The notes below the pieces were generated by a model. The model was given only the letters and a program-made list of their open reading frames with translations. It had not been told where the DNA came from and searched no databases. Both the position numbers and the translations under genes were made by a program. A DNA stretch of 64,000 nt. Source: Oerskovia turbata. Its GTDB lineage: Bacteria; Actinomycetota; Actinomycetes; Actinomycetales; Cellulomonadaceae. The stretch is taken from positions 62,001 to 126,000 of the forward strand of contig NZ_JOFV01000002.1 in the NCBI RefSeq assembly GCF_000718325.1, given 5' to 3'. Of the stretch, positions 49,654 through 58,389 are shown in pieces (position 1 is the stretch's first letter; each line of letters opens with the position of its first letter).

Positions 49654-50472
49654 TCAGTGCTCTTCCTCGATCGACATGTTGATGTAGACCGTGGCGAGGA
49701 GCGCGAAGATGTACGCCTGCAGGCCCGCGACGAACACCTCGAAGAGAGTGATCGCGATGCCGCCCGCGAGAGTCAGCGCGCTGATCGCCTTGAGGGCCGG
49801 CGCTGCCTCGAGGAGCAGGAAGTTCGTGGCGGCGAAGCACAGGACCAGCATGATGTGGCCTGCGACCATGTTCGCCGTGAGTCGGATGACCAGCGAGGCC
49901 GGACGGATGATCAAGAGCTGGAGCAGCTCGATCGGCGCCAGGATGAAGTAGATCGGGAACGGCACTCCCGGGGGGAACAGGTTCGCCCTGATGTAGCCCC
50001 AGAGGCCGTGCTGCCTGATGCCCGCGGCCCAGTAGGCCACGAAGACCCACAGCGCCAGGAGGATCGCGACGCCGGCCACCGAGGTGCCCGCGAGGTTGAG
50101 ACCCGGCACCACACCCGTCAGGTTGAACGCGAGGATCGTCACGAAGATCGTGGTGATCATGGGCACGTAGCGGCGAGCCCGCTCGGTCCCCATGATCTCC
50201 TCGACGATGTTCACGCGAGCGAAGTCGAGGACCATCTCGACGCCGTTCTGGAACCGTCCGGGGACGAGCTTGGCGCGCCGCGCCGCGATCACGAAGATCA
50301 CCAGGATCACGATCGTGGCGATCACGCGGATGAGCTGCAGCCGGTTGAACTCGAACGGCGTGCCGGCGAAGAAGATGGCGTCGGGGAAGAACTCACCGAT
50401 CGTCGGCGCGTGGAAGCCGCCTTCGCCTTCTGCTGCGGCAACGAAGGGAGAGGGGGTCGCGAGCGTGAACAG
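49654..50472 (-). CDS. atpB: ATP synthase a subunit (CTG start proposed)
   Basis: A 272-residue membrane subunit forming the proton channel with the c ring. The C-terminal half has the essential channel segment LIIRPASLVIRLTANMVAGHIML (with the critical Arg) and IFALLATVYINMSIEEEH. In this frame an upstream TGA lies 84 bases before codon CTG 50472, with no ATG, GTG or TTG between; the next such codon is GTG 50325, inside the first membrane helix (RVIATIVILVIF). CTG 50472 has GGGAG six bases upstream and the residues after it (LFTLATPSPFVAAAEGEGGF, then GEFFPDAIFFAGTPFEFNR) are the expected AtpB N-terminus. The protein from GTG 50325 (223 residues) would lose that whole region. Confidence 0.85.
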   Translation of the reverse strand: MFTLATPSPFVAAAEGEGGFHAPTIGEFFPDAIFFAGTPFEFNRLQLIRVIATIVILVIFVIAARRAKLVPGRFQNGVEMVLDFARVNIVEEIMGTERARRYVPMITTIFVTILAFNLTGVVPGLNLAGTSVAGVAILLALWVFVAYWAAGIRQHGLWGYIRANLFPPGVPFPIYFILAPIELLQLLIIRPASLVIRLTANMVAGHIMLVLCFAATNFLLLEAAPALKAISALTLAGGIAITLFEVFVAGLQAYIFALLATVYINMSIEEEH

Positions 50473-50557
50473 GGTGGACTCCCGGTGTTCGTCGGTGTGC
50501 CGGGGCCGTGCGCTCGATGGGCACGCCGTCGGACCAGGCCTTCATGGATTCGCCGAT

Positions 50558-50563
50558 AGCCTA
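50558..50563 (-). promoter_or_regulatory. candidate -10 of the atpB promoter
   Basis: TAGGCT on the minus strand, about 80 bases before CTG 50472. It lies in the 257-base gap 50473-50729 between atpB and atpI, which otherwise shows an alternative GATATC-type -10 near 50620 and no gene. Confidence 0.45.
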
Positions 50564-50729
50564 ACGCATGTTGAGACCTCCACAGGTCACGGGTCCGCAC
50601 CGGCCGCGAGGGTGAGGGATATCATGCCCCGGCGCGCCGTCGGGCCACGGACGACGGGCTACGCGTGGGCCCCGCGACGGCCGGTCCACCGGCTGCGGCG
50701 CGACCTGCGCGGGCGCGCCAGGGGACGGG

Positions 50730-51245
50730 TCAGGCCTTCGGTGCGACGTACGGGATACGGCCGCGGTCGACCGCCCGGTAGTCGAGCAGCGCCGAACCGA
50801 TGACCCCGACGAGGAGCACGACGGCGAAGACGACGCGGTCGTAGAACTCGTAGTTGCGCAGGACGGCGAGCACGATCCCGAGCAGGACGATCTTGACGAG
50901 CCAGCTGCCCAGCACGACCGCCGCCGTGGTCGTCGGGGTCGAGCGCGCGGTGCGCGCCATCGCGACGATCGTCGTGCCGGAGAACACCAGCGCGATCGCG
51001 ACGCCCATGAGCGCGCCCCAGACGCCCGCGGTGCCGGCCAGGAGCGCCCCGAGCCCGACGCCCAGGACGAGGAGCCCCCCGAGCAGCAGCAGGGTGTCGC
51101 GCAGCGCGGTCCGGAACACGGCGCTGACCGCGTCACCCACGGCGTCGGCCGAGACCTGCTCGGGGTCGGGTCCCGTGGAGGGCACCCCGGTCGGCGCCTG
51201 GTCGCTCGTCGGCTCGTCGGGAGTCTGCGGTGCGGGGGTCGTCAT
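50730..51245 (-). CDS. atpI: AtpI-like membrane protein
   Basis: A 171-residue protein with a disordered Pro/Thr-rich N-terminus and four hydrophobic segments (e.g. TLLLLGGLLVLGVGLGALLAG, AVVLGSWLVKIVLLGIVLAVL). Position directly before atpB and the four-helix layout fit AtpI/ATP synthase protein I, which helps c-ring assembly or Mg2+ supply; the sequence itself is poorly conserved. It overlaps the preceding wecA/mraY-like gene by four bases (ATGA). Confidence 0.75.
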   Translation of the reverse strand: MTTPAPQTPDEPTSDQAPTGVPSTGPDPEQVSADAVGDAVSAVFRTALRDTLLLLGGLLVLGVGLGALLAGTAGVWGALMGVAIALVFSGTTIVAMARTARSTPTTTAAVVLGSWLVKIVLLGIVLAVLRNYEFYDRVVFAVVLLVGVIGSALLDYRAVDRGRIPYVAPKA

Positions 51246-52501
51246 CGTGAGTGTCCTTCGGGGTGGGCGCGGAACGGGTCGGTCGGGGGTTCAGGGGTGG
51301 TCGGCGTCGCCGCAGGGACGACCTTCGAGGGCCCGCTCGCCACCGCGACCCGGCGGGGCGGGGGTGCGGACGGGATCCCCTCGGGCGCGGTGACCGCGTC
51401 GTCGTCGAGGAACCGGCCACGGGTCCGCAGCGGGCCGAGCGTGAGGATCGCCGCCACGACGACGGCCACGACCAGTCCGATCGCGACGTTCTCGGCGGGC
51501 CAGCGCACGAGCGCCACCGCACCGAACGCGAAGACCGCGGTCCACACGTACATGATGATGACCGCGCGCCGGTGCGAGTGGCCGAGCGCGAGGAGCCGGT
51601 GGTGCAGGTGGAGCCGGTCCGGGTGGAAGGGCGACTTGCCCGTCCCGACCCGGCGGACCACGGCGAGGACCATGTCGAGCAGCGGGAGCAGGATCACCGC
51701 GAGCGGCAGCAGGATGGGGATGAGCTCGCGCTGGCGGCTCGGGTCCGAGGCCATGCCCGTGTCGATGCTCCCGGTGACCACGATCACCGCGGACGCGAGC
51801 ACGAGGCCGAGCACCATCGAGCCGGAGTCGCCCATGAAGATCCGGGCAGGATGGAAGTTGTGGGGCAGGAACCCGAGGCAGATGCCGACGAGGGCCGCCA
51901 TGACCAGGGTCGCGAGGTTCGAGTAGTCGGTGGGGCTCGCGGCGACGGTCAGGCTGTAGGTGTAGACGAAGTAGGCGCTGCCACCGATCGCGATGAGTCC
52001 CGCCGCCAGGCCGTCGAGGCCGTCCACGAAGTTCACGGCGTTCATCGCGACCACGACGACGAGTACCGTGACGATGAGCGAGAGCCGGGACGAGCCGATG
52101 ACCAGCCCGTTGATGGGGAACGTCACGAGCTGCACGCCCTGCCAGGCGATGAACAGGGCCGCGAGGACCTGACCGGCGAGCTTCGTCATCCAGTCCAGGT
52201 CCCAGATGTCGTCCGCGACGCCGAGGAGACAGACGATGAGCGCGCCCCCGACGATCGCCCACGCCCGGTCGTCGATCGCGAAGACACCGTCGAGGAAGGG
52301 CATCTGCGAGGCGAACGTCACGGCCACGACGAGCCCTGCGGTCATCGCGAGCCCGCCGAGGCGGGCCGTGGGGATGGTGTGCACGTCGCGGTCGCGGACC
52401 GCGGTGATGGCCCCTGTCCTCGCGGCGATCCAGTACGCGAGCGGCGTGAGGAGGTAGGTGACCGCCGCTGCGATCAGCAGGACGAGCAGATAGACCCTCA
52501 C
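51242..52501 (-). CDS. undecaprenyl-phosphate N-acetylhexosamine-1-phosphate transferase (MraY/WecA family)
   Basis: A 419-residue polytopic enzyme that loads a GlcNAc-1-phosphate-type sugar on undecaprenyl phosphate, starting a cell-wall glycopolymer. The family signatures are LLGVADDIWDLD (DD), NAVNFVDGLDGLAAG and RIFMGDSGSMVLG, and the His-rich loop HPDRLHLHHRLLALGHS that favours WecA/TagO over MraY. About eleven membrane helices are predicted; the last ~60 residues are a disordered Pro-rich tail. It overlaps both neighbours (GTGA from tsaC, ATGA to atpI). Confidence 0.9.
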   Translation of the reverse strand: MRVYLLVLLIAAAVTYLLTPLAYWIAARTGAITAVRDRDVHTIPTARLGGLAMTAGLVVAVTFASQMPFLDGVFAIDDRAWAIVGGALIVCLLGVADDIWDLDWMTKLAGQVLAALFIAWQGVQLVTFPINGLVIGSSRLSLIVTVLVVVVAMNAVNFVDGLDGLAAGLIAIGGSAYFVYTYSLTVAASPTDYSNLATLVMAALVGICLGFLPHNFHPARIFMGDSGSMVLGLVLASAVIVVTGSIDTGMASDPSRQRELIPILLPLAVILLPLLDMVLAVVRRVGTGKSPFHPDRLHLHHRLLALGHSHRRAVIIMYVWTAVFAFGAVALVRWPAENVAIGLVVAVVVAAILTLGPLRTRGRFLDDDAVTAPEGIPSAPPPRRVAVASGPSKVVPAATPTTPEPPTDPFRAHPEGHSR

Positions 52502-53283
52502 CCGCCGTTCGCCTCCGGGCCGCTCGTCGGCTCGGTCTCGTCGGAGGGCGCGTCCTCGTCGGTCGGCAGGCCCCCGGTCCCGGCGACCTCGTCGACCGCC
52601 CCGGCCGGCTCGTCGACAGGCTCCTCGCCGGCGGGCTCCTCGCCGACCCCCAGGACGGGCGCGACCTCACGGAGGCGCTCGAGCGAGACGGCGCCCTCAC
52701 GCACGACCCGCAGGTGGGGCCCCGTCGCGTCGACGATGGTCGAGGCCACTCCCCCGGGCGCGGTGCCGCCGTCGAGGTAGACCGCGACCGACTCCCTGAG
52801 CTGCACCTGGGCGTCGTCGACCTCGAGCGCGGCGGGCAGGCCCGTGGAGTTGGCGCTCGAGACCGCGAGCGGTCCCGTGCGGCGCAGCAGGGCCAGCGCG
52901 GCCGGGTGGTCGGGCATGCGCAGCGCGACGGTCCCGTGCGTCTCGCCGAGGTCCCACGCGAGCGAGGGCTGCGCGGTCAGGATGATGGTGAAGCCGCCGG
53001 GCCAGAACGCCTCGACCAGGGCGCGCGCGTCGTCGGGCACGTCGGTCGCGAGCCCGTCGAGGGTCCGCAGGTCGGGGACGAGGACGGGCGGCGGCATCTG
53101 CCGTCCGCGTCCCTTCGCGGCCAGGAGGGCCGCGACGGCCTCGGCGTCGAACGCGTCGGCCCCGATCCCGTAGACCGTGTCGGTCGGCAGGACCACGAGG
53201 CCACCTCGCGAGACGGCGTTCACCGCCTCGTCGATCGACGGTCCCCAGGTGTTCGGGTCGGTGACGGGGTGCACAGAGCTCAC
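52498..53283 (-). CDS. tsaC: threonylcarbamoyl-AMP synthase (Sua5/TsaC/YrdC)
   Basis: A 261-residue enzyme making threonylcarbamoyl-AMP for tRNA t6A37. The YrdC core is complete: LVVLPTDTVYGIGADAFDAEAV, KGRGRQMPPPVLVPD, FWPGGFTIILTAQP, VALRMPDHPAALALLRRTGPLAVSSANSTG. The last ~55 residues are an acidic, Glu/Pro/Ala-rich tail rather than the Sua5 domain. The start is GTG 53283, five bases after the prmC stop; GTG 53274 is the alternative. Confidence 0.92.
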   Translation of the reverse strand: MSSVHPVTDPNTWGPSIDEAVNAVSRGGLVVLPTDTVYGIGADAFDAEAVAALLAAKGRGRQMPPPVLVPDLRTLDGLATDVPDDARALVEAFWPGGFTIILTAQPSLAWDLGETHGTVALRMPDHPAALALLRRTGPLAVSSANSTGLPAALEVDDAQVQLRESVAVYLDGGTAPGGVASTIVDATGPHLRVVREGAVSLERLREVAPVLGVGEEPAGEEPVDEPAGAVDEVAGTGGLPTDEDAPSDETEPTSGPEANGG

Positions 53284-53288
53284 GCTTC

Positions 53289-54350
53289 TCAGTCTTCCAT
53301 GTCCGAAGGGTCCCCTGGTGCGGGGGCTGGCTCGCTCGTCGGGCGTGCGCGCCGGGCCACGACCATACGTGGTCTGCCCGTGAGGTCGTCGGCCGTCCTG
53401 ATGTCCTCGAAGGCACCGGTCGCGGCGACCATGTCGCGCGCGGAACGGGCCTGCACCTCGGCGTGCTCCATGACGTACAGGCCGCCGGGGGCCAGGAGCC
53501 GCGCGGCCGCGCGGGTCACCCCGCGAGGCACTTCGAGGCCGTCCTCGCCGAGCCCGTAGAGCGCGACCCGGGGGTCGTGCAGCGCGACCTCGGGGTCGCG
53601 CGGGACGGCGTCGGGCGGCACGTACGGCGGGTTGGACACGATGACGTCGCACGACCCGTCGAGCTCGGCGAGCGCCGTCCGCGCGTCCCCCCGGACCAGG
53701 TGCACGACGGCGCCGCTCGCCTCGCGCGTCCGGGCGACGTTGCGTTCTGCCCACGCGTGCGCGTCACGGTCGAGCTCGACCGCGTGCACCCGGGCGCCCG
53801 GGACCTCGGTCGCGACGGCCAGGGCGATCGCGCCCGACCCCGTGCACAGGTCCACGACGACCGGCCCCTCGGAGCCCCGGGCGACGACGCGGAGAACCTC
53901 GTCGATCGCGACCTGCGCGACCTGCTCGGTCTCGGGGCGCGGCACGAAGACGCCGGGTCCCACGACCAGGTCGAGGTGCCGGAAGGGGGCGGTCCCGACG
54001 AGGTGCTGGAGCGGCACGCGCTCGGCGCGGGCGTCGAGCAGACGCGCGAGCTCGTCGAGCACGGTGCGCACGGTGCGGGCCGGGAGAGCCTCGGCCCCGG
54101 CAGCCGTCGGCGCCGCGGCGGTCGGCAGCAACGACGAGACAGGGCGCCCCATGACCGCCGCCGAGACGACGCGCTCGCGCGGGACGCCCGCGGCGTGCGC
54201 GAGCAGCAGCTCGGCGTCCACGCGGGGCGTGTCGATCCCGGCGCGACCCAGGCGGGCCGCCGCGTCACGCACGAGGCGCGAGACGTCGTCGGGCAGGGCG
54301 AGGGCGGGACCGTCACCGGACGGGGACGGCGGGACCACCGGAGAGGTCAC
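53289..54350 (-). CDS. prmC: peptide chain release factor N5-glutamine methyltransferase
   Basis: A 353-residue methyltransferase that methylates the GGQ glutamine of release factors. [33 protein letters not shown] is the SAM-binding segment, and [23 protein letters not shown] the NPPY catalytic motif with its family extension. [12 protein letters not shown] is also diagnostic. The N-terminal helical domain contains an extra Ala/Pro insertion (~residues 75-90). Overlaps prfA by four bases (GTGA), so modifier and substrate are co-translated. Confidence 0.95.
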   Translation of the reverse strand: MTSPVVPPSPSGDGPALALPDDVSRLVRDAAARLGRAGIDTPRVDAELLLAHAAGVPRERVVSAAVMGRPVSSLLPTAAAPTAAGAEALPARTVRTVLDELARLLDARAERVPLQHLVGTAPFRHLDLVVGPGVFVPRPETEQVAQVAIDEVLRVVARGSEGPVVVDLCTGSGAIALAVATEVPGARVHAVELDRDAHAWAERNVARTREASGAVVHLVRGDARTALAELDGSCDVIVSNPPYVPPDAVPRDPEVALHDPRVALYGLGEDGLEVPRGVTRAAARLLAPGGLYVMEHAEVQARSARDMVAATGAFEDIRTADDLTGRPRMVVARRARPTSEPAPAPGDPSDMED

Positions 54351-55435
54351 GACGCCGCGGCGGCGAGGCGCGCCGCCTCGTCGGCGTCGATGGCCGAACG
54401 GATCACGGGCTCCAGGTCACCGTCGAGGACCTGGTCCAGGTTGTACGCCTTGTACCCCGTGCGGTGGTCCGCGATCCGGTTCTCCGGGTAGTTGTACGTC
54501 CGGATGCGCTCGGAACGGTCGACCGTGCGCACCTGGGAGCGGCGCAGGTCGTTCGCAGCGGCGGCCTCCTCCTCCTGGCGTGCGGCCAGGAGCCGGGCGC
54601 GCAGCACGCGCATGGCCTGCTCGCGGTTCTGGAGCTGGGACTTCTCGTTCTGCATCGAGACGGTGATGCCCGTGGGCAGGTGCGTAATACGCACCGCGGA
54701 GTCGGTCGTGTTGACCGACTGCCCACCCGGGCCCGAGGACCGGTACACGTCGATGCGGAGCTCGTTCTGGTCGATCTCGATCTCGCCGGCGTCCTCGACC
54801 TCGGGGAACACGAGCACGCCCGCGGCCGAGGTGTGGATGCGGCCCTGCGACTCGGTCACGGGCACGCGCTGGACGCGGTGCACGCCGCCCTCGTACTTGA
54901 GGTTGGCCCACACCCCGTCGGCAGGGTCGGTGGAACCTGCTCGCGCCTTGACCGCGACCTGGACGTCCTTGTAGCCGCCGAGGTCCGAGTCCGTGGCCTC
55001 GATGATCTCGGTCTTCCAGCCCCGGCGCTCGGCGTAGCGCAGGTACATGCGCAGCAGGTCGCCCGCGAAGAGCGCCGACTCCTCGCCGCCCTCGCCCGCC
55101 TTGATCTCGAGGATCACGTCGCGCCCGTCGTCGGGGTCGCGCGGCACGAGCACCCGGCGCAGCTTCTCGGTCGCGGCCGCAGCCACCTCCTGGAGCGCGG
55201 GCAGCTCGGCGGCGAACGAGCTGTCCTCCGAGGCGAGCTCGGCCGCGGTCTCGGCGTCGTCGGTCGCGTCGCGCCACGCGCGGTAGGCCGCGACGACCTG
55301 GCCCAGCTCGGCGTAGCGGCGCCCGAGCGTGCGCGCCCGGCCGGCGTCCGCGTGGACCGCGGGGTCGGCGAGCAGCGTCTCGATCTCTGCGTGCTCGGCG
55401 AGCAGGTGTTCGACGGCGGCGAAGGACTCGGTCAC
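54347..55435 (-). CDS. prfA: peptide chain release factor 1
   Basis: A 362-residue RF1 that recognises UAA and [23 protein letters not shown] holds the GGQ that acts in the peptidyl-transferase centre, and QRVPVTES carries the PxT codon-reading tripeptide (PVT), the mark of RF1 rather than RF2 (SPF). The start is GTG 55435. prmC and tsaC follow as overlapping genes. Confidence 0.96.
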   Translation of the reverse strand: MTESFAAVEHLLAEHAEIETLLADPAVHADAGRARTLGRRYAELGQVVAAYRAWRDATDDAETAAELASEDSSFAAELPALQEVAAAATEKLRRVLVPRDPDDGRDVILEIKAGEGGEESALFAGDLLRMYLRYAERRGWKTEIIEATDSDLGGYKDVQVAVKARAGSTDPADGVWANLKYEGGVHRVQRVPVTESQGRIHTSAAGVLVFPEVEDAGEIEIDQNELRIDVYRSSGPGGQSVNTTDSAVRITHLPTGITVSMQNEKSQLQNREQAMRVLRARLLAARQEEEAAAANDLRRSQVRTVDRSERIRTYNYPENRIADHRTGYKAYNLDQVLDGDLEPVIRSAIDADEAARLAAAAS

Positions 55436-55545
55436 GAGGTGTCCTGACGAGAGGGGTGGGTGGCTGGGGCCGTGCGGCTGACGACGGCTGATCGCGGCTC
55501 AGTGCGGTGCCGCGTGGTGCGGCGCGCTCGCTCCGGGAAAGACGA

Positions 55546-55614
55546 CAGCGCCGGTGGAACGGGCACGCCGCCTGCCCCTGGAGAGGTTGACGGACGCCCG
55601 GACCACCGGCGCTG
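55546..55614. repeat. long-armed inverted repeat after rpmE
   Basis: CAGCGCCGGTGG (55546-55557) is perfectly inverted at 55603-55614, 45 bases apart; GGGCA/TGCCC near 55561-55577 can form an inner stem. It lies between the rpmE stop and the prfA start. It may terminate rpmE or influence prfA expression. Confidence 0.5.
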
Positions 55615-55622
55615 GAGAGTCG

Positions 55623-55841
55623 CTACTTGTCGGCGGCCTTCTTGCCGTAACGAGCCTCGAAGCGGGCCACGCGGCCACCGGTGTCGAGGATCTTCTGCTT
55701 GCCCGTGTAGAACGGGTGGCAGGCCGAGCAGACGTCGGACGAGATGCGCCCGGACTTCTCGGTGCTGCGCGTGACGAACGTGGAACCGCAGGTGCAGGTC
55801 ACCTCGGTCACGACGTACTCGGGGTGGATATCAGCCTTCAC
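55623..55841 (-). CDS. rpmE: ribosomal protein L31 (zinc-binding type)
   Basis: A 72-residue L31. The zinc Cys set is Cys16/Cys18 (CTCG) and Cys38/Cys41 (CSAC), so this is the zinc form (C+). [23 protein letters not shown] is the conserved C-terminal half. GTG 55841 is preceded by GAGGAGAG; the extra upstream codons to 55913 are not part of L31. A zinc-free paralogue, if any, is elsewhere. Confidence 0.96.
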   Translation of the reverse strand: MKADIHPEYVVTEVTCTCGSTFVTRSTEKSGRISSDVCSACHPFYTGKQKILDTGGRVARFEARYGKKAADK

Positions 55842-55945
55842 AGGACTCTCCTCAGTGGGTTGCCCCCGGGTCGCCTGCGGACAGCAGCCGTGAACCGGAG
55901 ACGGGGAAACCAACAGGACATTGTGCCAGACAGGTCCGGCACACG

Positions 55946-55986
55946 AAAAATCCGTGGGCCGCTCTCTCGGGGTGAGCGGCCCACGG
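55946..55986 (-). terminator. rho terminator (intrinsic, strong)
   Basis: CCGTGGGCCGCTC pairs perfectly with GAGCGGCCCACGG (55952-55964 with 55974-55986). On the minus strand it is followed by ATTTTTCG. It begins five bases after the rho stop: the best classical intrinsic terminator here, fittingly one that does not need Rho. Confidence 0.85.
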
Positions 55987-55990
55987 TGGA

Positions 55991-58063
55991 TCAGACGGCG
56001 CGGCCGACCTCTTCGTCGTTGTTGATGCCGCCAGGTGTGGTCTTCTGCACCTGGAGCAGGAACTCGACGTTCGACTTCGTCTCCTTGAGCTTGCCGAGCA
56101 GCAGCTCGATGGCCTGCTGCTGGTCGAGCGCACCCATCACGCGGCGCAGCTTGTAGACGATGCGGAGCTCGTCCTGCGGCATGAGGATCTCCTCGCGGCG
56201 CGTGCCGGACGCGTTGACGTCCACGGCCGGGAAGATGCGCTTGTCCGCGAGCGAGCGGGAGAGCCGGAGCTCCATGTTCCCGGTGCCCTTGAACTCCTCG
56301 AAGATGACCTCGTCCATCTTGGACCCGGTCTCGACGAGCGCCGAGGCGAGGATCGTGAGCGACCCGCCGTTCTCGATGTTGCGCGCCGCGCCGAAGAAGC
56401 GCTTGGGCGGGTAGAGCGCCGAGGCGTCGACACCACCGGACAGGATGCGTCCCGAGGCCGGGGCCGCGAGGTTGTACGCACGGGACAGTCGCGTGAGCGA
56501 GTCGAGCAGCACGACGACGTCCTGGCCCAGCTCCACGAGCCGCTTGGCGCGCTCGATCGCGAGCTCGGCGACGATCGTGTGGTCGGAGGCCGGGCGGTCG
56601 AACGTCGAGGCGATGACCTCGCCCTTGACCGTGCGCTCCATGTCGGTGACCTCTTCAGGCCGCTCGTCCACGAGCACGACCATGAGGTGGACCTCAGGGT
56701 TGTTCGTCGTGATCGCGTTCGCGATCTGCTGCATGATGATCGTCTTGCCCGCCTTGGGCGGTGCGACGATCAGACCACGCTGGCCCTTGCCGATCGGGGC
56801 GACGATGTCGATCACGCGCGGCGTGAGACGACCGACCTCGCCCGTCTCCAGGCGCAGACGCTCCTGCGGGTAGAGCGGGGTCAGCTTGTTGAACTCGGCT
56901 CGGTTGCGGGCCGCCTCGGGAGACATGCCGTTGACCGAGTCGAGCCGCACCAGCGCGTTGAACTTCTGGTTGCGCGGACCGGTCTGCTGGAACGACTCCC
57001 CGTCGCGGGGCTGCCGCACCGCCCCGACGATCGCATCACCGCGACGCAGGCCCGACTTCTTGACCTGGCCGAGCGAGACGTAGACGTCGTTCGGACCGGG
57101 CAGGTAGCCGCTGGTCCGCACGAACGCGTACTGGTCGAGCACGTCGAGGATGCCTGCCACGGGCAGCAGCACGTCGTCCTCGGACACCTCGATCTCGTCG
57201 AGGCCCACGACGTCGATGTTCCCGCCGCGGGTACGGCCGCGCTTGCGGTCCCGGTCGCGGTTGCGGTCGCGCCCACGACGGCGGCGTCCGCCGCGCTCGT
57301 CGTACTCGTCGGCCTGACGGTTGCCCTGACCCTGCTGGTCGCGCTGGCCGCCCTGCTGGTTGCCCTGACCCTGCTGACGCTGACCGCCCTGACGCTCCTG
57401 CTGGCCGTTCTGGCCGCTCTGGCGCTCGCCCTGGCCCTGCTGGCCCTGCTGGTCGCGCTGGCGCTCCTGGCGCCCGTTGCCTGCTCCGGCAGTCTCGGGA
57501 GCCGACTCGCGAGCGGTCTCGCCCTCGCCGCCGCGCGGGGCACCGGCGCCCCGTCCGGCGCGACGCGAACCCCGCTCGGGGGCGGCACCCGTGACCAGGC
57601 CGACGGCGGCGGCTGCACGGGCAGCCCGCTCGTCCGGCGTCTCTCCCCCGGCGGCGCGGTCGGCGTCGACGCGCGCGGCACGGCTGCCCTGCTCCAGGAG
57701 CGGGGCGACGATGTCGGCGGCCTGGTCGGCGCGTGCTGAACGCTGGCCCCGCTCACGGCGGGGGCGTTCGGTGCGCTCGACGTTCTCGGTCGCCGTGCGC
57801 ATGGGAACCTCGACAGCAGGCTGCACGACGACCTTCTCGGTCTGGGTGTCCCTCTCGGGCGCGCGGCGCGCGGCGGAGGACGCCCCGGCGGTGCGCTCGG
57901 GAGCGCTCTTCTCGCCGGAGGTGGAACGGATGACGTCGACAAGATCGCTCTTGCGCATCTTGGACGTGCCCTTCACACCGAGCTGCGAGGCGAGTGCCTG
58001 CAGCTCGGGGAGGCGCAGCGTCGAGAGTGCGCCTGCACGGGCGGTGTCGGTGGTGTCTGTCAC
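55991..58063 (-). CDS. rho: transcription termination factor Rho
   Basis: A 690-residue Rho, much longer than the ~420 of E. coli. The N-terminal SAP-like helices ([20 protein letters not shown]) are followed by a long disordered insertion. Residues ~60-194 are charged; ~195-285 are Gln/Gly/Arg-rich ([18 protein letters not shown]), ending in an Arg-rich patch ([18 protein letters not shown]) next to the OB-fold. The core then runs normally: [14 protein letters not shown] (Walker A, Lys440), [15 protein letters not shown] (Walker B region) and the Q-loop and R-loop parts. GTG 58063 has GAAGGG upstream. Long insertions are known in high-GC actinobacterial Rho and may widen RNA binding. Confidence 0.96.
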   Translation of the reverse strand: MTDTTDTARAGALSTLRLPELQALASQLGVKGTSKMRKSDLVDVIRSTSGEKSAPERTAGASSAARRAPERDTQTEKVVVQPAVEVPMRTATENVERTERPRRERGQRSARADQAADIVAPLLEQGSRAARVDADRAAGGETPDERAARAAAAVGLVTGAAPERGSRRAGRGAGAPRGGEGETARESAPETAGAGNGRQERQRDQQGQQGQGERQSGQNGQQERQGGQRQQGQGNQQGGQRDQQGQGNRQADEYDERGGRRRRGRDRNRDRDRKRGRTRGGNIDVVGLDEIEVSEDDVLLPVAGILDVLDQYAFVRTSGYLPGPNDVYVSLGQVKKSGLRRGDAIVGAVRQPRDGESFQQTGPRNQKFNALVRLDSVNGMSPEAARNRAEFNKLTPLYPQERLRLETGEVGRLTPRVIDIVAPIGKGQRGLIVAPPKAGKTIIMQQIANAITTNNPEVHLMVVLVDERPEEVTDMERTVKGEVIASTFDRPASDHTIVAELAIERAKRLVELGQDVVVLLDSLTRLSRAYNLAAPASGRILSGGVDASALYPPKRFFGAARNIENGGSLTILASALVETGSKMDEVIFEEFKGTGNMELRLSRSLADKRIFPAVDVNASGTRREEILMPQDELRIVYKLRRVMGALDQQQAIELLLGKLKETKSNVEFLLQVQKTTPGGINNDEEVGRAV

Positions 58064-58389
58064 GAAGGACCCTTCCCCTCGTTTGCGCCCACTTGCTCTG
58101 TGCGAGGGGTGGGCCGCGGGTGATCGACGCTCGGCACGTGACGGCCGGAACGCAGTGGAACCACGCGTCAGTGGTACGACGACGTCAGCTGACGTGGGCT
58201 GGATTGCCTTCTCGCGGGGTATGAGTCGCAGTCAGTGGTTGCTCTGCCGATGCCCGGGGACTCGGCGGAGAATCGTCGAGGAATCACCGAGGCATCATCA
58301 CGAACCTGCGAAGGCTCAATGGATTCTACCATCCGTAGCCCCCCGCAGGACCAGTCCCCCCCAGGGCTCCACGTGGGGTCGACGTCCGG
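58064..58389. other. rho leader region, 326 bases without a gene
   Basis: No coding frame is convincing. The minus-strand extended -10 TGG-TAGAAT (58323-58331) predicts an mRNA leader near 250 bases before rho. Rho genes often have long autoregulated leaders; that is the likely use here. Confidence 0.5.
58323..58331 (-). promoter_or_regulatory. extended -10 of the rho promoter
   Basis: TAGAAT (58323-58328) preceded by TGG, giving an extended -10. No clear -35. The start of the mRNA would be near 58316. Confidence 0.45.

Noticed and set aside
50322..50600. ATG-started frame at the beginning of atpB, suggesting a frameshift
   Set aside because: That frame encodes no AtpB residues; the correct N-terminus is in the uninterrupted frame from CTG 50472, so no frameshift is needed.
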